From assembly GCA_037501455.1 (NCBI GenBank), contig CM074861.1, positions 99,983,001 to 100,047,000 of the forward strand: DNA of 64,000 nucleotides. The letters run 5' to 3'. The stretch is from Lantana camara (taxonomy: Eukaryota; Streptophyta; Magnoliopsida; Lamiales; Verbenaceae). Shown here piece by piece: positions 38,301 through 50,597 of the stretch. Under the pieces are notes generated by a model. The model made no database searches. It had not been told where the DNA came from and saw only the letters and a program-made list of their open reading frames with translations. Made by a program: the position numbers and the translations under genes. How positions within the stretch are numbered: the stretch's first letter is position 1; each line of letters begins with the position of its first letter.

Positions 38301-38591
38301 GTCGGGCTTTGTTATGAGTTAAAAAGAGGCCTGAGAAGCCCAAGTCTGCTTGTGATTCGTGTGTTTAATTTCTGCAGGCCCGTGGCCAATGCATGTTTAG
38401 ATTTTAATTTTCCGCTGCATTATGTTTTGTTGGTTGGTTATATTGTAGGGTCTAAGTTCCGCCTAGCTTAGGAGGGTTGTTTTGTTTGTATCCCGTTCGC
38501 CATGGTTCGATACGGGTGCGGACTTCCCATTTCGTTACTCGTATTGAGCCATAGTGCGGAGGATGTGGTGCCTCACGTGCGGGGCGTCATA
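35388..38591 (+). mobile_element. Solo LTR, same family as 28296-31156
   Basis: It begins TGTAACTCCCC and ends GGGGCGTCATA (a C-to-T change in the usual CACA end). The 5-bp duplication AGTTT flanks it (35383-35387 and 38592-38596). Length is 3204 bp. Internal blocks shared with its relatives include GGTTGGAGATTATGCACGC (37877-37895) and GGAGGAAGAAGGT (37682-37694). It carries its own palindrome cluster at 36810-36934. Confidence 0.88.
36810..36934. repeat. Palindrome cluster AGGTCGCG..CGCGACCT
   Basis: AGGTCGCGTCCGCGACCT (36883-36900) and a decayed AGGTCGCCCCCGTGACCT (36917-36934) are the clear units. GAGGCCGCGATCGG, CCAAGAACAATCTTGG and CTCGCGAG lie just before. The place in the LTR corresponds roughly to the clusters at 29451 and 50372, but the palindrome is different. 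Confidence 0.8.
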
Positions 38592-38764
38592 AGTTTACTT
38601 CAATGACACTTATATATCGATATAATTTTTTTAATGGGGAATAAACTTATAATTTGAATTTCGTTTATGTTATTCTTCCTTATGTTGTTTACAACTCAAG
38701 TATCAAAGTTTTTTAATTACTAGTTTCATTCTCTTAATTTGTTTTCTTTTATAATAAAAGAAGT

Positions 38765-39566
38765 GTGGATTTTCTCCAACATTCAACTGGATCCAAAACA
38801 AATGAAAAGAATATATGTCTCATAGACAGTGCTACAACGCACACTATACTCAAAAATAAAAAATATTTTTCTTTCTTACTTATGAAAGAAGTAAATGTTA
38901 ACACTATATCTGGTAGTACAAAAATAATTGAAGGGTTTGGGAAAGCAAATATAATGTTCCTGGGAGGAACGAAACTCATCATTGAAGATACATTATTTTC
39001 TAGTAAGTCTCAAAGAAACTTATTAAGTTTCAAAGATATTCGGCGAAATGGTTACTATATTGAAACTACAAATGATGGTAAGATTGAATATCTTTACATT
39101 ACCACAACCCTAACAGGTAAAAAGTATGTGTTGGAAAAATTACCTGCACTTTCCTCTGCCTTGTACTACACAAATATCAGCATGATTGAAACACATGCGA
39201 TAGTAAACCAGAAGTTTACAAATCCAAATACATTTATTATTTGACATGATCGAGTGGGTCATCCTGGATTAATTATGATCCGGAAAATTATTGAGAATTC
39301 AAATGGGCATCCATTAAAGAATCAGAAGATTCTTCAAGTTAAAGAATTCTCTTGTGCCGCTTGTTCTCAAGGTAAACTGATCACGAGACCATCATTAACT
39401 AAAGTTGGAATTGAGTCACCTGCATTTTTGGAATGTATTCTAAGTGACATATGTGGGCCTATTCATCTACCACGTGGACCATTTTACGTACTTTATGATT
39501 TTAATTGATGCATCTACTAGATGGTCACATGTGTGTTGATTATGAACTTGCAACCTAGCCTTTGCA
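38765..39566 (+). pseudogene. Copia protease and integrase start
   Basis: Open frames 38765-39244 and 39254-39508 give CLIDSATTHTILKNKKYF (protease active site, DSG changed to DSA), TISGSTKIIEGFGKANI, LFSSKSQRNLLSFKDIRRNG, HDRVGHPGLIMIRKII and CAACSQGKL (GAG-pre-integrase and HHCC zinc finger) and SDICGPIHLPRGPF (integrase core start). The frame then breaks at LIDASTRWSHVC. A TGA at 39242 replaces the conserved Trp before HDR. It is interrupted at 39567 by an LTR and continues at 51544. Confidence 0.92.
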
Positions 39567-40201
39567 TGTAGCACCCGGAACGCTAGGCACCACATCCCCC
39601 GCACTATAGCCCCAATCCACATATGAAATGGTCAATCCATACATGAACCAAAGCTATAGCGAACGGGAGACAATAAAAAAACGACACCAAAGCTAAGCGA
39701 GATTAACCCCAAACCAAACAATCATTGCAGAGTAATAAAAGCGGAAGCAATAATTCATTCAATACTTATAGGTACCATATTTACATATCTACTAATAGGT
39801 ACCAACAATACATATCAATACAATATCATCTCCAAGATAAGTAATAAGGCATGCTATAAAAATATCAAGTATCTATACATGAACAAAAGATGAGGTGAAG
39901 TGTGCTAGACCCAAATTAAAGACAAGCTAGACTCTAATTCCCGACTAGGATGCACCTACAAAACAACTGAAAAGTTGAGGTGTCAGTCCAACACGGACTG
40001 AGCGAGGGGTATAAATAAATATAAGCGCACATACATGCAAGTTATAATCTCGGGTAATAATTTTGAAAAATAACAATATAATTTAGTGAAATAAGAGATA
40101 TTATCGCCCGAGGTTACAACTAATTCAATTTATCAATTTAATCAATTCAATACAATCAATTCGTGGTCCGGCGAGTGAGGTCAATTCTCCAACCTTACTC
40201 C

Positions 40202-42446
40202 TGTTGGGAATAGTGCCCTGAAAAATTCAATTTGTTGAATTAATTAAAACTGAATTTACAGCAAGTTATGAGTATTTCACATATTAATAATTAATAACGT
40301 GTGATGGTATTCTTATATGAAATGTGTTTCATAGGAAAAGACTTTGAATACCGAAATCACGTGTTATTAAAGTTCTAGTCGGTAAGATAAGAATATGTTC
40401 TTTTCAAGACTATAACGTGGTTATATAAGATGATTAGTCTTTCGTCATAGGGAATGGTGATTCCAATTATAACACGTTGATGATTTTCATTAGGATTGGA
40501 AACATCGAACTGGACCACTGAGATTATTTATTTTATACTGCTATCTAAAATGAATAAAATCTCAGGAAGCATTGTACTCTTAATCCTGATAATATTTCGG
40601 CTTTAGGCATGTAGTGTTAGTCACTGTAACATACTCGAAGTGAGGTCTCGGTAACGGGTGGCCAAAATACTTTGTATGATTCGGTGACAACATGAAATGT
40701 GCTAAAGAGTTATATTGATCGAGGAATCCGTGGCCTTGCTGGAAGGTAAAAGATATCCTTGAAATAGATTTGCAAAAGTTCGAATTAAGACTTTGGCCAA
40801 AGCACTTCGCGTGATAACGTCACCGAAGTTGTATGTTGAATGTGTTTCACATACAGAGAATTTGAACTTAAGGCGAATCAATAAATTTCAAATTAGAGAT
40901 GAAAAATAAATGATAGTAGTTGCAATTTATTTTTCATGGATATCAACACGGAGGAGTAAAATGCGAAATTATTCTAGATCGAGAAATTCGTGAATAATTT
41001 AATTAATTTTAGAGTGCAACAATATTTATTTAGTGGAATTAAATATTGTTAAACGGTAATTAATTATTGTCATGAGATGATAATATATTAACCCGTTTGG
41101 AGCTAAAATTAATTAGTCCTGCAGGTCCCCCTGCAAGCCCCAATTAAAAACCCGAAGAGAAAATAATAAAAGGAGAAAGAGAAATGAATTTTCAAAGTGT
41201 TTGAAAATAGTCAAGGGATTTATTTTAAGAAAATAAATCAAGTTCCAAAGAGTTGAAAATGCCCGGAATTTTATTTTGGAGAAAATAAAATTTTCATCGG
41301 AGAAAAAAAAAATCGGTGGTGACGTGGCATTTTGCTGACGTGGCGCTGACGTGTCACGCCACATCAGCGGGTTGGGCCCCAGTTGGCGCTGACGCAGCGC
41401 CGCGTGGCGTGCCACGCGTATGGTGAGGATCGCGCCGTGTCATCGCGGTGGACGGCCCAGATTCGACTTGGGCTGGCTGGTCAACGGGTCGGTCAAACCG
41501 GATCAAACGGGTAAGGCCGGCTCGCATTTGGATAGGGTAGAGCCGGGTCCGGTCCGGGTCGGACCAGACCCGGATACGTGTCGTGATCTGGTGGCGTGAC
41601 GTGTGTGAATCACGCGCCAACCACATGACCACCTTGTGGCCGCGCGTGCGGGCGCGTGGCGACACGTGGCGGCGCGTGGTTGGTGGCGATGGATTCACGG
41701 CGGAGAGTTCTACACGATGGTGCAATTTGATTGGCCGGTTTGTACGCGGGACGTGTAGAATGACCTTTTTGCCCTTCCATTTGTGTGTAAGATGACCAAA
41801 ATGCCCTCCAATCTATCCCTATAAATAGGCTGACCCTTGGCTCATTTTATAAAAAAAAAAAAAAAAAAATTTCGGCCAAAAATTTTGGCTGATTGGAGAG
41901 ACTTTCTCTCTCTCTCTCTAGTTTGTTTAATTAATCCTTTAATTAAGGATTAATTAATATATAATTAGGTGGTTATATAATTAATATATAATCCGCTTAT
42001 TTATTAGAAAATTAGGGAATTTTCTAGTCTAGAAAAATGATTTTTTCTAGAAAATATTTTCTCGAGTATTTAGGGAAATACTCGCGGAGCCCACACTCCG
42101 AGGGTTGAGTTGGGGATATTGCGGGGAAGCTCTGCCGGTCTCACGAATGGGAAAAGAGCCGGAAAAATGCCGTTAGATAGCCATGATTGCAGTACGGTAA
42201 TAGTTTTCAGTTATTTTATTTTAAGCATGATAAATTATGTGTTCTTAAGTGTTACTTGCATGTTAGATATTTATCTGCTTAAGTGATTTAAAATTTATTA
42301 TCAATTGCATGTATATACTTGAGTAGATCCGGCTAAGTCTTCCGCTTTGTATTAAAATGTTTTAGAAATATTTTAATACTTGTATTATAATAAAAATTTT
42401 AAAATGTGGTCCCGGACTGCTACTGTTGTGGGCCCGCATCCCATCA
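40202..42446 (+). mobile_element. 5' LTR of the full-length Copia
   Basis: TGTTGGGAATAGTG to GCATCCCATCA, 2245 bp. U3 holds a GC-rich block (41310-41760) with GACGTGGC, CACGTGTC-type and CGTGGCG boxes. TATAAATA lies at 41820-41827 and a (CT)n run at 41906-41919 downstream of it. The long A-run at 41851-41869 follows the TATA closely. Confidence 0.95.
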
Positions 42447-42448
42447 AG

Positions 42449-42460
42449 TGGTATCAGAGC
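42449..42460 (+). other. Primer-binding site (initiator Met tRNA)
   Basis: TGGTATCAGAGC begins two bases after the LTR. It is complementary to the 3' end of plant initiator methionine tRNA, the usual primer of Copia minus-strand DNA synthesis. Confidence 0.92.
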
Positions 42461-44100
42461 CGTGCTCTAGATATATACATGCATTGATATGATGCATGTG
42501 ATGCATAATTTTAAATCTGATACTGTGCACGTAAATTCTGTCAAAGAAGACTGGTTTTTAAGTGGGACCGTTGTGACCCCTCCAGTGTTTTCTGGGAATT
42601 TACGTGGAATGGTAATTTTCTGGGAATCGATTTCAAATAATCTTCCTGGTTAATTACCGAATCAGTAAACATGATTTAAATTATGAGATAATTTATTTAT
42701 AACATGTTTACTTTATGCCATTTATTTTAAGCATGATAATTATGTGATAATTATAACAGCATGCTTAATTGATTTAATTTATGGCATATTTATTTTGTGT
42801 CATTTAAAATTTTAAGCATGATAATTATGTGATAATTATATGAAAGCATGCTTAATTATTTTATTTTATGGCATGATCATGATAATATGAGATATTATGA
42901 TATTTACAATTATGCATATTTTATTTAATGTGATTAAATAGTAATGTTTAATAGAAATTAGACGCGATGCATAATTGAACTAATATTTTTCGGCCTAATT
43001 AATAAATAGTTATTAAATTGCCTTAAAATATTATTATTAGGATTTTAAATATGATTTAGTAATCCTAGTGGGAAGGTATTAATTAGATTAATTACTTCCA
43101 ACAATAAGACGCCAAAAGTGATTATTAAATAATCAACAGATAATCCACACCTTTTAAAAATTCAAGTGGGAGCGAGATGAAAAGAGTTGGATTCTCACGG
43201 CCTCCATTACCCGTCTATAGTATAGTGGATGTATACTACTCCCTTCGGCGGGTATATATTCGCGGTATACAAGATTAGACTTCTACGGATAGAATGAAAT
43301 ACGGGGAAGTCAGCTCGACCACGCCTCCGTGGAGTGTCTTGACCTACTCGTACGGACTTCTAGGTAATGGTACACACTTGACTAAGTAATGTATTAACCT
43401 CCCTTAGGAGCTATGTTACATTTACTTAGAGGCCAAGGGTTGACGTGGTGGATTGACATTGTTTGGTAAGAGTTACCTAGATGACATGCTGATTAAGAAT
43501 AGTTCTTGCTTTTCTAAGCGGTTTTCGACCTCGCCTCCGGGGAGTCAACTGCGGTTAGTCAAGTCACCATTGCGTAAATCAAAATGCTTACGTGGATTTC
43601 ATTTATTGGTTGAACGCAAAAGAAAGTGAAATACATAATCATAACTTGCATTTATTTATTTATTTCAGTTTTATAATTATAATCTTTCTTAGCCCACTCC
43701 AAACTATATGTCTATAAGGAAATAGGCTAGTAAGGGTTCAACTACGCTGACTAAGTAATAAATCTTGACATCGTGTTGGGACACGAAAGTTTACGTACTC
43801 ACTGAACCTTATCCGAAAATTTCGGAAACTACAACCAGTCAGGATTAGAAAGACGTTTATTCTAAATAGATCAAGTGTGATGATCTGGCTAGTCTTATAT
43901 CCTGACATCTGTTTTAAATGTTCTTGAGCATCAAACACATGAGATGTCTACTGATAAGAACATGTGTTGAAGACAGAGTCGTACGTAGGTACGAGCCATG
44001 AAAACGGTTGTCAGTTAAAGATGTTTGAAGGATCACTGTTTCATAATCATATTATGAATATGATAGCTAATCTGAATGAGATTGAAAGCCTCTGTGCTTA
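42461..44100 (+). other. Long leader of the full-length Copia
   Basis: About 1.6 kb lies between the primer site and the first pol/gag traces without a coding frame. The block at 43180-43640 is less AT-rich and contains a repeated CGCCTCCG.GGAGT phrase (43323-43337 and 43532-43547), perhaps an RNA structure for packaging or dimerisation. Its extent and role are inference. Confidence 0.5.
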
Positions 44101-47100
44101 AAGAGACAATCTTAACAGATAGGATACGATCCTATACTCTCTGCCTAAGTCATTTGAACGTTCAAGATTATTTTAAATAACTTTTTAAAACCAATGAACG
44201 ACCTCAATGTGGCAGAAAGGGTGATATAGACTAAAAGAAAAATTCTCTTTAATCAGACATCAATATCCACGGGCTAGAAAGCCAGTAAGTGGAAGAAAGA
44301 AAAGGAAAAGTTCCCAATCGAAGGTTCAGAAATAGAAAGTCAAATCCGACAATGGAAAAGTGTTTCTATTTCGGTGGTAACGGGTATTGGAAAAGGAAAT
44401 TATCCAAAATACTTAGTCTGTCTGTTTGTTACGCCGTTTAGATAAGATATGAAAATATCTTACTCGTTGAAAATATGTTTAGTTGGAAATTCACCGGACT
44501 CCTGGTATGTGAATTTGAGATCAACTAATCATATTTGCAAGTTGTTGCGAAGATTCAAACCAACCAGAAAGGTTGAAAAACGGCTAACACATAACTACTG
44601 CTCGGGGATAATACAAGTCTAATTGTATTAGCAGTAAGGACTATAAAGTCGTATTTTGGCAATAGGGTTTTTATATTATACGTGCTATATATACAGAAAT
44701 TTGATTTCTGTAAGTTATTTGATAATTAATGGTTTAACTATTTGTTTTGAACAAAGGATTACCATTAAGCAAAATAAAAGGTTTATTTGCTTTGGCACAA
44801 TAAAAGATGGTCTTTTATACCTCAATGGAAAACCCTAATTCAAGTTTAACAGTAAGAAGCTTGACTTACCATCTAAGAAGAAAAATTTCTTCGTGGCACC
44901 TATCTATTGGTCAATTGAATCTGAATAGGATCCAAAGACTGATTGTTGAGTCCTATTGACTTGAAAATAGTATCAATCTGCGAATCCTATTTAGAAGGTT
45001 AAAATGACCAAGAAACCTTTTTGAGACAAAAGGTATTTAAGTCATGAAGTTGCTTGTGTCAGTTCATACGGATATGTGATTCTATGATTATTCAAGCAAG
45101 AGGAAGTTTTGGATATTTCATCATTCGTTTGAATGATTACTCTAGATACATATATGTTTATTTGATGAGACTTAATTCAGTAATTGTTGAAGAGTTCAAA
45201 GAATATAAGACTGAAGTCAAAGAATCAAATTAGAAAACATATCAAGGCACTTCGATTAGGTCGAAGTAGTGATAAGTATCTAAGTTCAGAGTTAAATAGA
45301 ATTTCTCAAATGAGATTGGATCTCAACTATATATATGAGATACGTCTTAGCAAAGATGTATTGCAGAAAGGAGAAATAGAACTCTGATAATGATGGTAAG
45401 ATTCATGAAGAGTCATGCTACCCTATGAATTTCGTTTTGGGGTCTTGCACACAAAACGACAAACCTAGTTCTATCTAAGTCAGTTCCTAAAACACTGATG
45501 GATCTGTAGCTAGGGTGAAAACCCGGTATCTTTTATCTTCGGATTTAAGGTAGCCTGGTCCACGAGTTAAGGATGGATCCTGACAAGTTAAAATAAAGAA
45601 CAAAGGTTTACTTGTTCTAAGGTTATCCTAAGAAGAACAAGAGGTGGTATATTTTGTAATTTGAGAAATCACAAAAGATGTTTGTGAATATTTCAAAGAT
45701 AATTACATAGATAACCACAAAGGGTAAAAGCAAAGTAGTGTTAAAAGAAATAACAGTATTAGATACTGATTTCCATAAACCCGTGATGACTGAAAATATA
45801 TTGGATACATGTGATGTACCAAATACAACATGTGATGTAGAGACGTGTACACGAGAGCATCATTATAGTGGGAGGATTATCAGGACACCTGACAAGATAC
45901 CTAAGATTAACCCAAGAGGTTGAATCTAACGTATCTGATCCTATCACATGTAATGAAGTCGTAAAAGATATAGACGCTGACCATTTGGTCAATATCCATG
46001 GAATCTAAGTTAGAATATCTGTAGTCTAACAAAGTCTTGAACTTGTAGAGGCGCCTGAAGGCATTAAACCCTATTAGATACAATTGGGTTCTACAAGACG
46101 ATAAAAAGGAAAATGGACAAAAGTAGAGACTTTAAAGCAAGCTTATGGCAAGGGATTTTACCCAGAAAGAAGAAATCATTTATGAGATCTTCTCGCCTAT
46201 AACAATGCTTAAGTCCATTATCCTCTCCATTTTATCTCATTATCGATTATGAGATTAGATAAATGGATGTAAAGACAATGTTCTTGAATGGGCAACTTCA
46301 AGAAAAAGAGATACATGGCATAACCTGAAGGCTTCACAGCCAGAAATCAGGTGCATATAATACGAGCTTAATAGATCGATTTATGATCTTAAGCGAGCGT
46401 CCAGATTATGGAGCATCAGAATTATAAGGCAATCTAAATTCTTTGGATTTGTATAATTGCCTGATGAACCATGAAGTGTACAAAATGACATCATGATAGC
46501 GTTGTAACATTTTCACTTTGTACGTAATTAATATTCTGCTCATTGGGAATGATGCAAGAATTTGGTTAGTATTCAAGATTCAGGTGTCAAATCAGTTTGA
46601 CACGTAAGGCCTAAGTGATACCAATATTATTCCAAGGATTAGACTTTTGTCGTGATCATAGGAATAAGGAGGTTGGTTTATCACAAGAAGCATTTATTGA
46701 TAAGATGCTGGTAAGGTATAATATGACAAATTCCAAGAAAGGTTCATTACCTTTTAAATGTGGAATTTATCTATCTCGGGATCAGTGTCCTAAGACAACT
46801 GAAGAGATAGAAGACCTGATTAGAGTTCCGCAGCGGAAGCTTTATGTATGTCATATTATGTACAGGGCCACATGTCTATTATATAAATAGGTCTAAGTCA
46901 GCAGATATTAGTCAAATCCTAGAATTTGATACTGGGTAGTAGTAAAAGCATATATTAGAGTACTTGAGAAGGACTTGAGATTATATGCTTGTCTACCATA
47001 GTGATGAGCTCATTTCAATAGAAATACACAGATTCGAATTTACAATCTGATTTGTATTCTAGATGTTTGACATTAGAATACGTGTATACTCTAGAAAGAG

Positions 47101-47340
47101 CAATCGTTAATTGGAGAATGTTAAGCAGACTTGTATTGCTTACACCGCCATGGAAGTCAAATACATGGTAGCTTGAGAAGCAACCAGTTAGATGTATTGG
47201 ATTCATGATTTCCTAGTTGTTGGCTCAGAGAAATGTCTAATAGATTCCTTTACTAAAGTATTGGCGCAAAAGAGTGCAAAACGAGTTTTGACACTCATGT
47301 GGAAGGGATAAGACTTAGATGTGTAGCCAAATTGAATTTA
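44100..47340 (+). pseudogene. Decayed gag-pol of the full-length Copia
   Basis: Traces in order: a gag zinc knuckle KCFYFGGNGYWKRKL (about 44350-44400) in which only one Cys of the CCHC set survives; integrase text GSFGYFIIRLNDYSRYIYVY (about 45100-45165); reverse-transcriptase text MDVKTMFLNGQLQEKEIHG (about 46265-46320); RNase H traces YTAMEVKYMVA (about 47140-47175) and DSFTKVLAQKSAKRVL (about 47240-47290). Stops and shifts occur every few tens of codons. No protein can be made, in contrast with the fresh LTRs. Confidence 0.88.
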
Positions 47341-47355
47341 GGGCAAGTGGGAGAT

Positions 47356-49613
47356 TGTTGGGAATAGTGCCCTGAAAAATTCAATTTGTTGAATTAATTA
47401 AAACTGAATTTACAGCAAGTTATGAGTATTTCACATATTAATAATTAATAACGTGTGATGGTATTCTTATATGAAATGTGTTTCATAGGAAAAGACTTTG
47501 AATACCGAAATCACGTGTTATTAAAGTTCTAGTCGGTAAGATAAGAATATGTTCTTTTCAAGACTATAACGTGGTTATATAAGATGATTAGTCTTTCGTC
47601 ATAGGGAATGGTGATTCCAATTATAACACGTTGATGATTTTCATTAGGATTGGAAACATCGAACTGGACCACTGAGATTATTTATTTTATACTGCTATCT
47701 AAAATGAATAAAATCTCAGGAAGCATTGTACTCTTAATCCTGATAATATTTCGGCTTTAGGCATGTAGTGTTAGTCACTGTAACATACTCGAAGTGAGGT
47801 CTCGGTAACGGGTGGCCAAAATACTTTGTATGATTCGGTGACAACATGAAATGTGCTAAAGAGTTATATTGATCGAGGAATCCGTGGCCTTGCTGGAAGG
47901 TAAAAGATATCCTTGAAATAGATTTGCAAAAGTTCGAATTAAGACTTTGGCCAAAGCACTTCGCGTGATAACGTCACCGAAGTTGTATGTTGAATGTGTT
48001 TCACATACAGAGAATTTGAACTTAAGGCGAATCAATAAATTTCAAATTAGAGATGAAAAATAAATGATAGTAGTTGCAATTTATTTTTCATGGATATCAA
48101 CACGGAGGAGTAAAATGCGAAATTATTCTAGATCGAGAAATTCGTGAATAATTTAATTAATTTTAGAGTGCAACAATATTTATTTAGTGGAATTAAATAT
48201 TGTTAAACGGTAATTAATTATTGTCATGAGATGATAATATATTAACCCGTTTGGAGCTAAAATTAATTAGTCCTGCAGGTCCCCCTGCAAGCCCCAATTA
48301 AAAACCCGAAGAGAAAATAATAAAAGGAGAAAGAGAAATGAATTTTCAAAGTGTTTGAAAATAGTCAAGGGATTTATTTTAAGAAAATAAATCAAGTTCC
48401 AAAGAGTTGAAAATGCCCGGAATTTTATTTTGGAGAAAATAAAATTTTCATCGGAGAAAAAAAAAAATTCGGTGGTGACGTGGCATTTTGCTGACGTGGC
48501 GCTGACGTGTCACGCCACGTCAGCGGGTTGGGCCCCAGTTGGCGCTGACGCAGCGCCGCGTGGCGTGCCACGCGTATGGTGAGGATCGCGCCCCGTCATC
48601 GCGGTGGACGGCCCAGATTCGACTTGGGCTGGCTGGTCAACGGGTCGGTCAAACCAGATCAAACGGGTAGGGCCGGCTCGCATTTGGATAGGGTAGAGCC
48701 GGGTCCGGTCCGGGTCGGACCAGACCCGGACACGTGTCGTGATCTGGTGGCGTGACGTGTGTGAATCACGCGCCAACCACATGGCCACCTTGTGGTCGCG
48801 CGTGCGGGCGCATGGCGACACGTGGCGGCGCGTGGTTGGTGGCGATGGATTCACGGCGGAGAGTTCTACACGATGGTGCAATTTGATTGGCCGGTTGGTA
48901 CGCGGTTTGTACGCAGGACGTGTAGAATGACCTTTTTGCCCTTCCATTTGTGTGTAAGATGACCAAAATGCCCTCCAATCTATCCCTATAAATAGGCTGA
49001 CCCTTGGCTCATTTTATAAAAAAAAAAAAAAAAAAATGTCGGCCAAAAATTTTGGCTGATTGGAGAGACTTTCTCTCTCTCTCTCTAGTTTGTTTAATTA
49101 ATCCTTTAATTAAGGATTAATTAATATATAATTAGGTGGTTATATAATTAATATATAATCCACTTATTTATTAGAAAATTAGGGAATTTTCTAGTCTAGA
49201 AAAATGATTTTTTCTAGAAAATATTTTCTCGAGTATTTAGGGAAATACTCGCGGAGCCCACACTCCGAGGGTTGAGTTGGGGATATTGCGGAGAAGCTCT
49301 GCCGGTCTCACGAATGGGGAAAGAGCCGGAAAAATGCCGTTAGATAGCCATGATTGCAGTACGGTAATAGTTTTCAGTTATTTTATTTTAAGCATGATAA
49401 ATTATGTGTTCTTAAGTGTTACTTGCATGTTAGATATTTATCTGCTTAAGTGATTTAAAATTTATTATCAATTGCATGTATATACTTGAGTAGATCCGGC
49501 TAAGTCTTCTGCTTTGTATTAAAATGTTTTAGAAATATTTTAATACTTGTATTATAATAAAAATTTTAAAATGTGGTCCCGGACTACTACTGTTGTGGGC
49601 CCGCATCCCATCA
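47356..49613 (+). mobile_element. 3' LTR of the full-length Copia
   Basis: 2258 bp, preceded by the polypurine tract (47345-47354). It differs from the 5' LTR by a few substitutions (e.g. GCCCCGTC for GCCGTGTC near 48590) and a 13-base local duplication at about 48897-48910 (GGTTGGTACGCGGTTTGTACGC). TATAAATA is at 48987-48994. Confidence 0.95.
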
Positions 49614-50371
49614 ACTCCGACTGTGTACAATCAATCAATCAATTATTTAATGGTTAGGTGATCATGCAATTCATTACGGTGCACAATTAGCAGTTTCAAT
49701 AACGCCTTCTTCCTCCAGGTGATGGTGGGATTGCAAGGCCCCACCATCCAGTCAGTCTGGGCAGAGGGTACATGAATCCCTAAGCCCGGAACTCCTTCCT
49801 CCCCTAATCTCCTAGGGGGTTTAAGGGTCATCCCAATTTGGTGAGAATAGCGCTCGAGTTACCCGTCAGCCCATGTATTCCAGGTTGGCTCGAGCCACTA
49901 CCCTCGGGCCCACAATGCAATACAATACTCGCCAAATCAATCAATCAATCAATACAATAACTCGGTAAATCCTTTGAAAACCAATAACATTTGAAAACTA
50001 TAGATATATAGGTACATTTTTGGCTTAAAACTTCACATAGGGTTTTACGGGGTTCTATGTATCTAGAATTAAACCTCACCTGAACGACCAAAACAAACAA
50101 GGAAACAGCTCACGGGGCCTGCTCCTCATCACCAGGAAGCTGGTCTGTGCAAGAAAGACAATTGTCCGTGTGACACGACTCAAAATATACCAATTAGGAC
50201 GAACGGCGTGATCATGAACATTAAAATGTGCAATGACAATTTATGAAATGATATGTTCAATTTCATGCATAAAACAATCATATAATAACACGTATCGATC
50301 AATTAAGGCATTAAAAACGGGTTTGGAAAATGCAATTTTATGCAGAAAATTTTGAAGACCGACTGGTGCCC

Positions 50372-50597
50372 GGGAACGGCCGTTCCAGTTTTGAACTAGG
50401 GCTGGGAAGGGCCGTTCACAGCTCCCCGAACCAAATCCCTCGCGTCTGTAAAGATTTGGGAAAATTTTGGGGCTGGGAACGGCCGTTCCGGCCACAGGCC
50501 AAAACTGGGAAGGGCCATTCCCAGTCTCGCGGGACAACTGGCATGGGGCGGGAACGGCCGTTCCCAGAATGAACTGAGACGGGAAGGGTCGTTCCCA
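50372..50597. repeat. Cluster of six GGGAACGGCCGTTCCC palindromes
   Basis: Perfect GGGAACGGCCGTTCCC lies at 50550-50565. Close versions are at 50372 and 50475, and weaker ones (GGGAAGGGCCGTTC, GGGAAGGGCCATTCCC, GGGAAGGGTCGTTCCC) at 50404, 50507 and 50581. Strong and weak forms alternate strictly, with steps of about 32 and 71 then 32, 43, 31 bases. It lies within the split LTR at a place equivalent to the clusters at 29451 and 36883. Confidence 0.92.

Larger units (their letters stand above)
40202..49613 (+). mobile_element. Full-length Ty1/Copia retrotransposon
   Basis: The element has two long, nearly identical LTRs (40202-42446 and 47356-49613), primer-binding site TGGTATCAGAGC (42449-42460), polypurine tract AAGTGGGAGA (47345-47354) and the 5-bp duplication ACTCC (40197-40201 and 49614-49618). 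By eye I count about 13 substitutions and one 13-base difference between the LTRs, so insertion is recent. The order protease/integrase, reverse transcriptase, RNase H inside identifies Ty1/Copia. All domains are decayed. A solo LTR of the family is at 16424-19172. Confidence 0.95.

Noticed and set aside
41354..48947. Minus-strand frames of 123 and 145 codons in the Copia LTRs
   Set aside because: They are mirror frames of the GC-rich U3 block in both LTRs and absent as conserved protein in the solo LTR.
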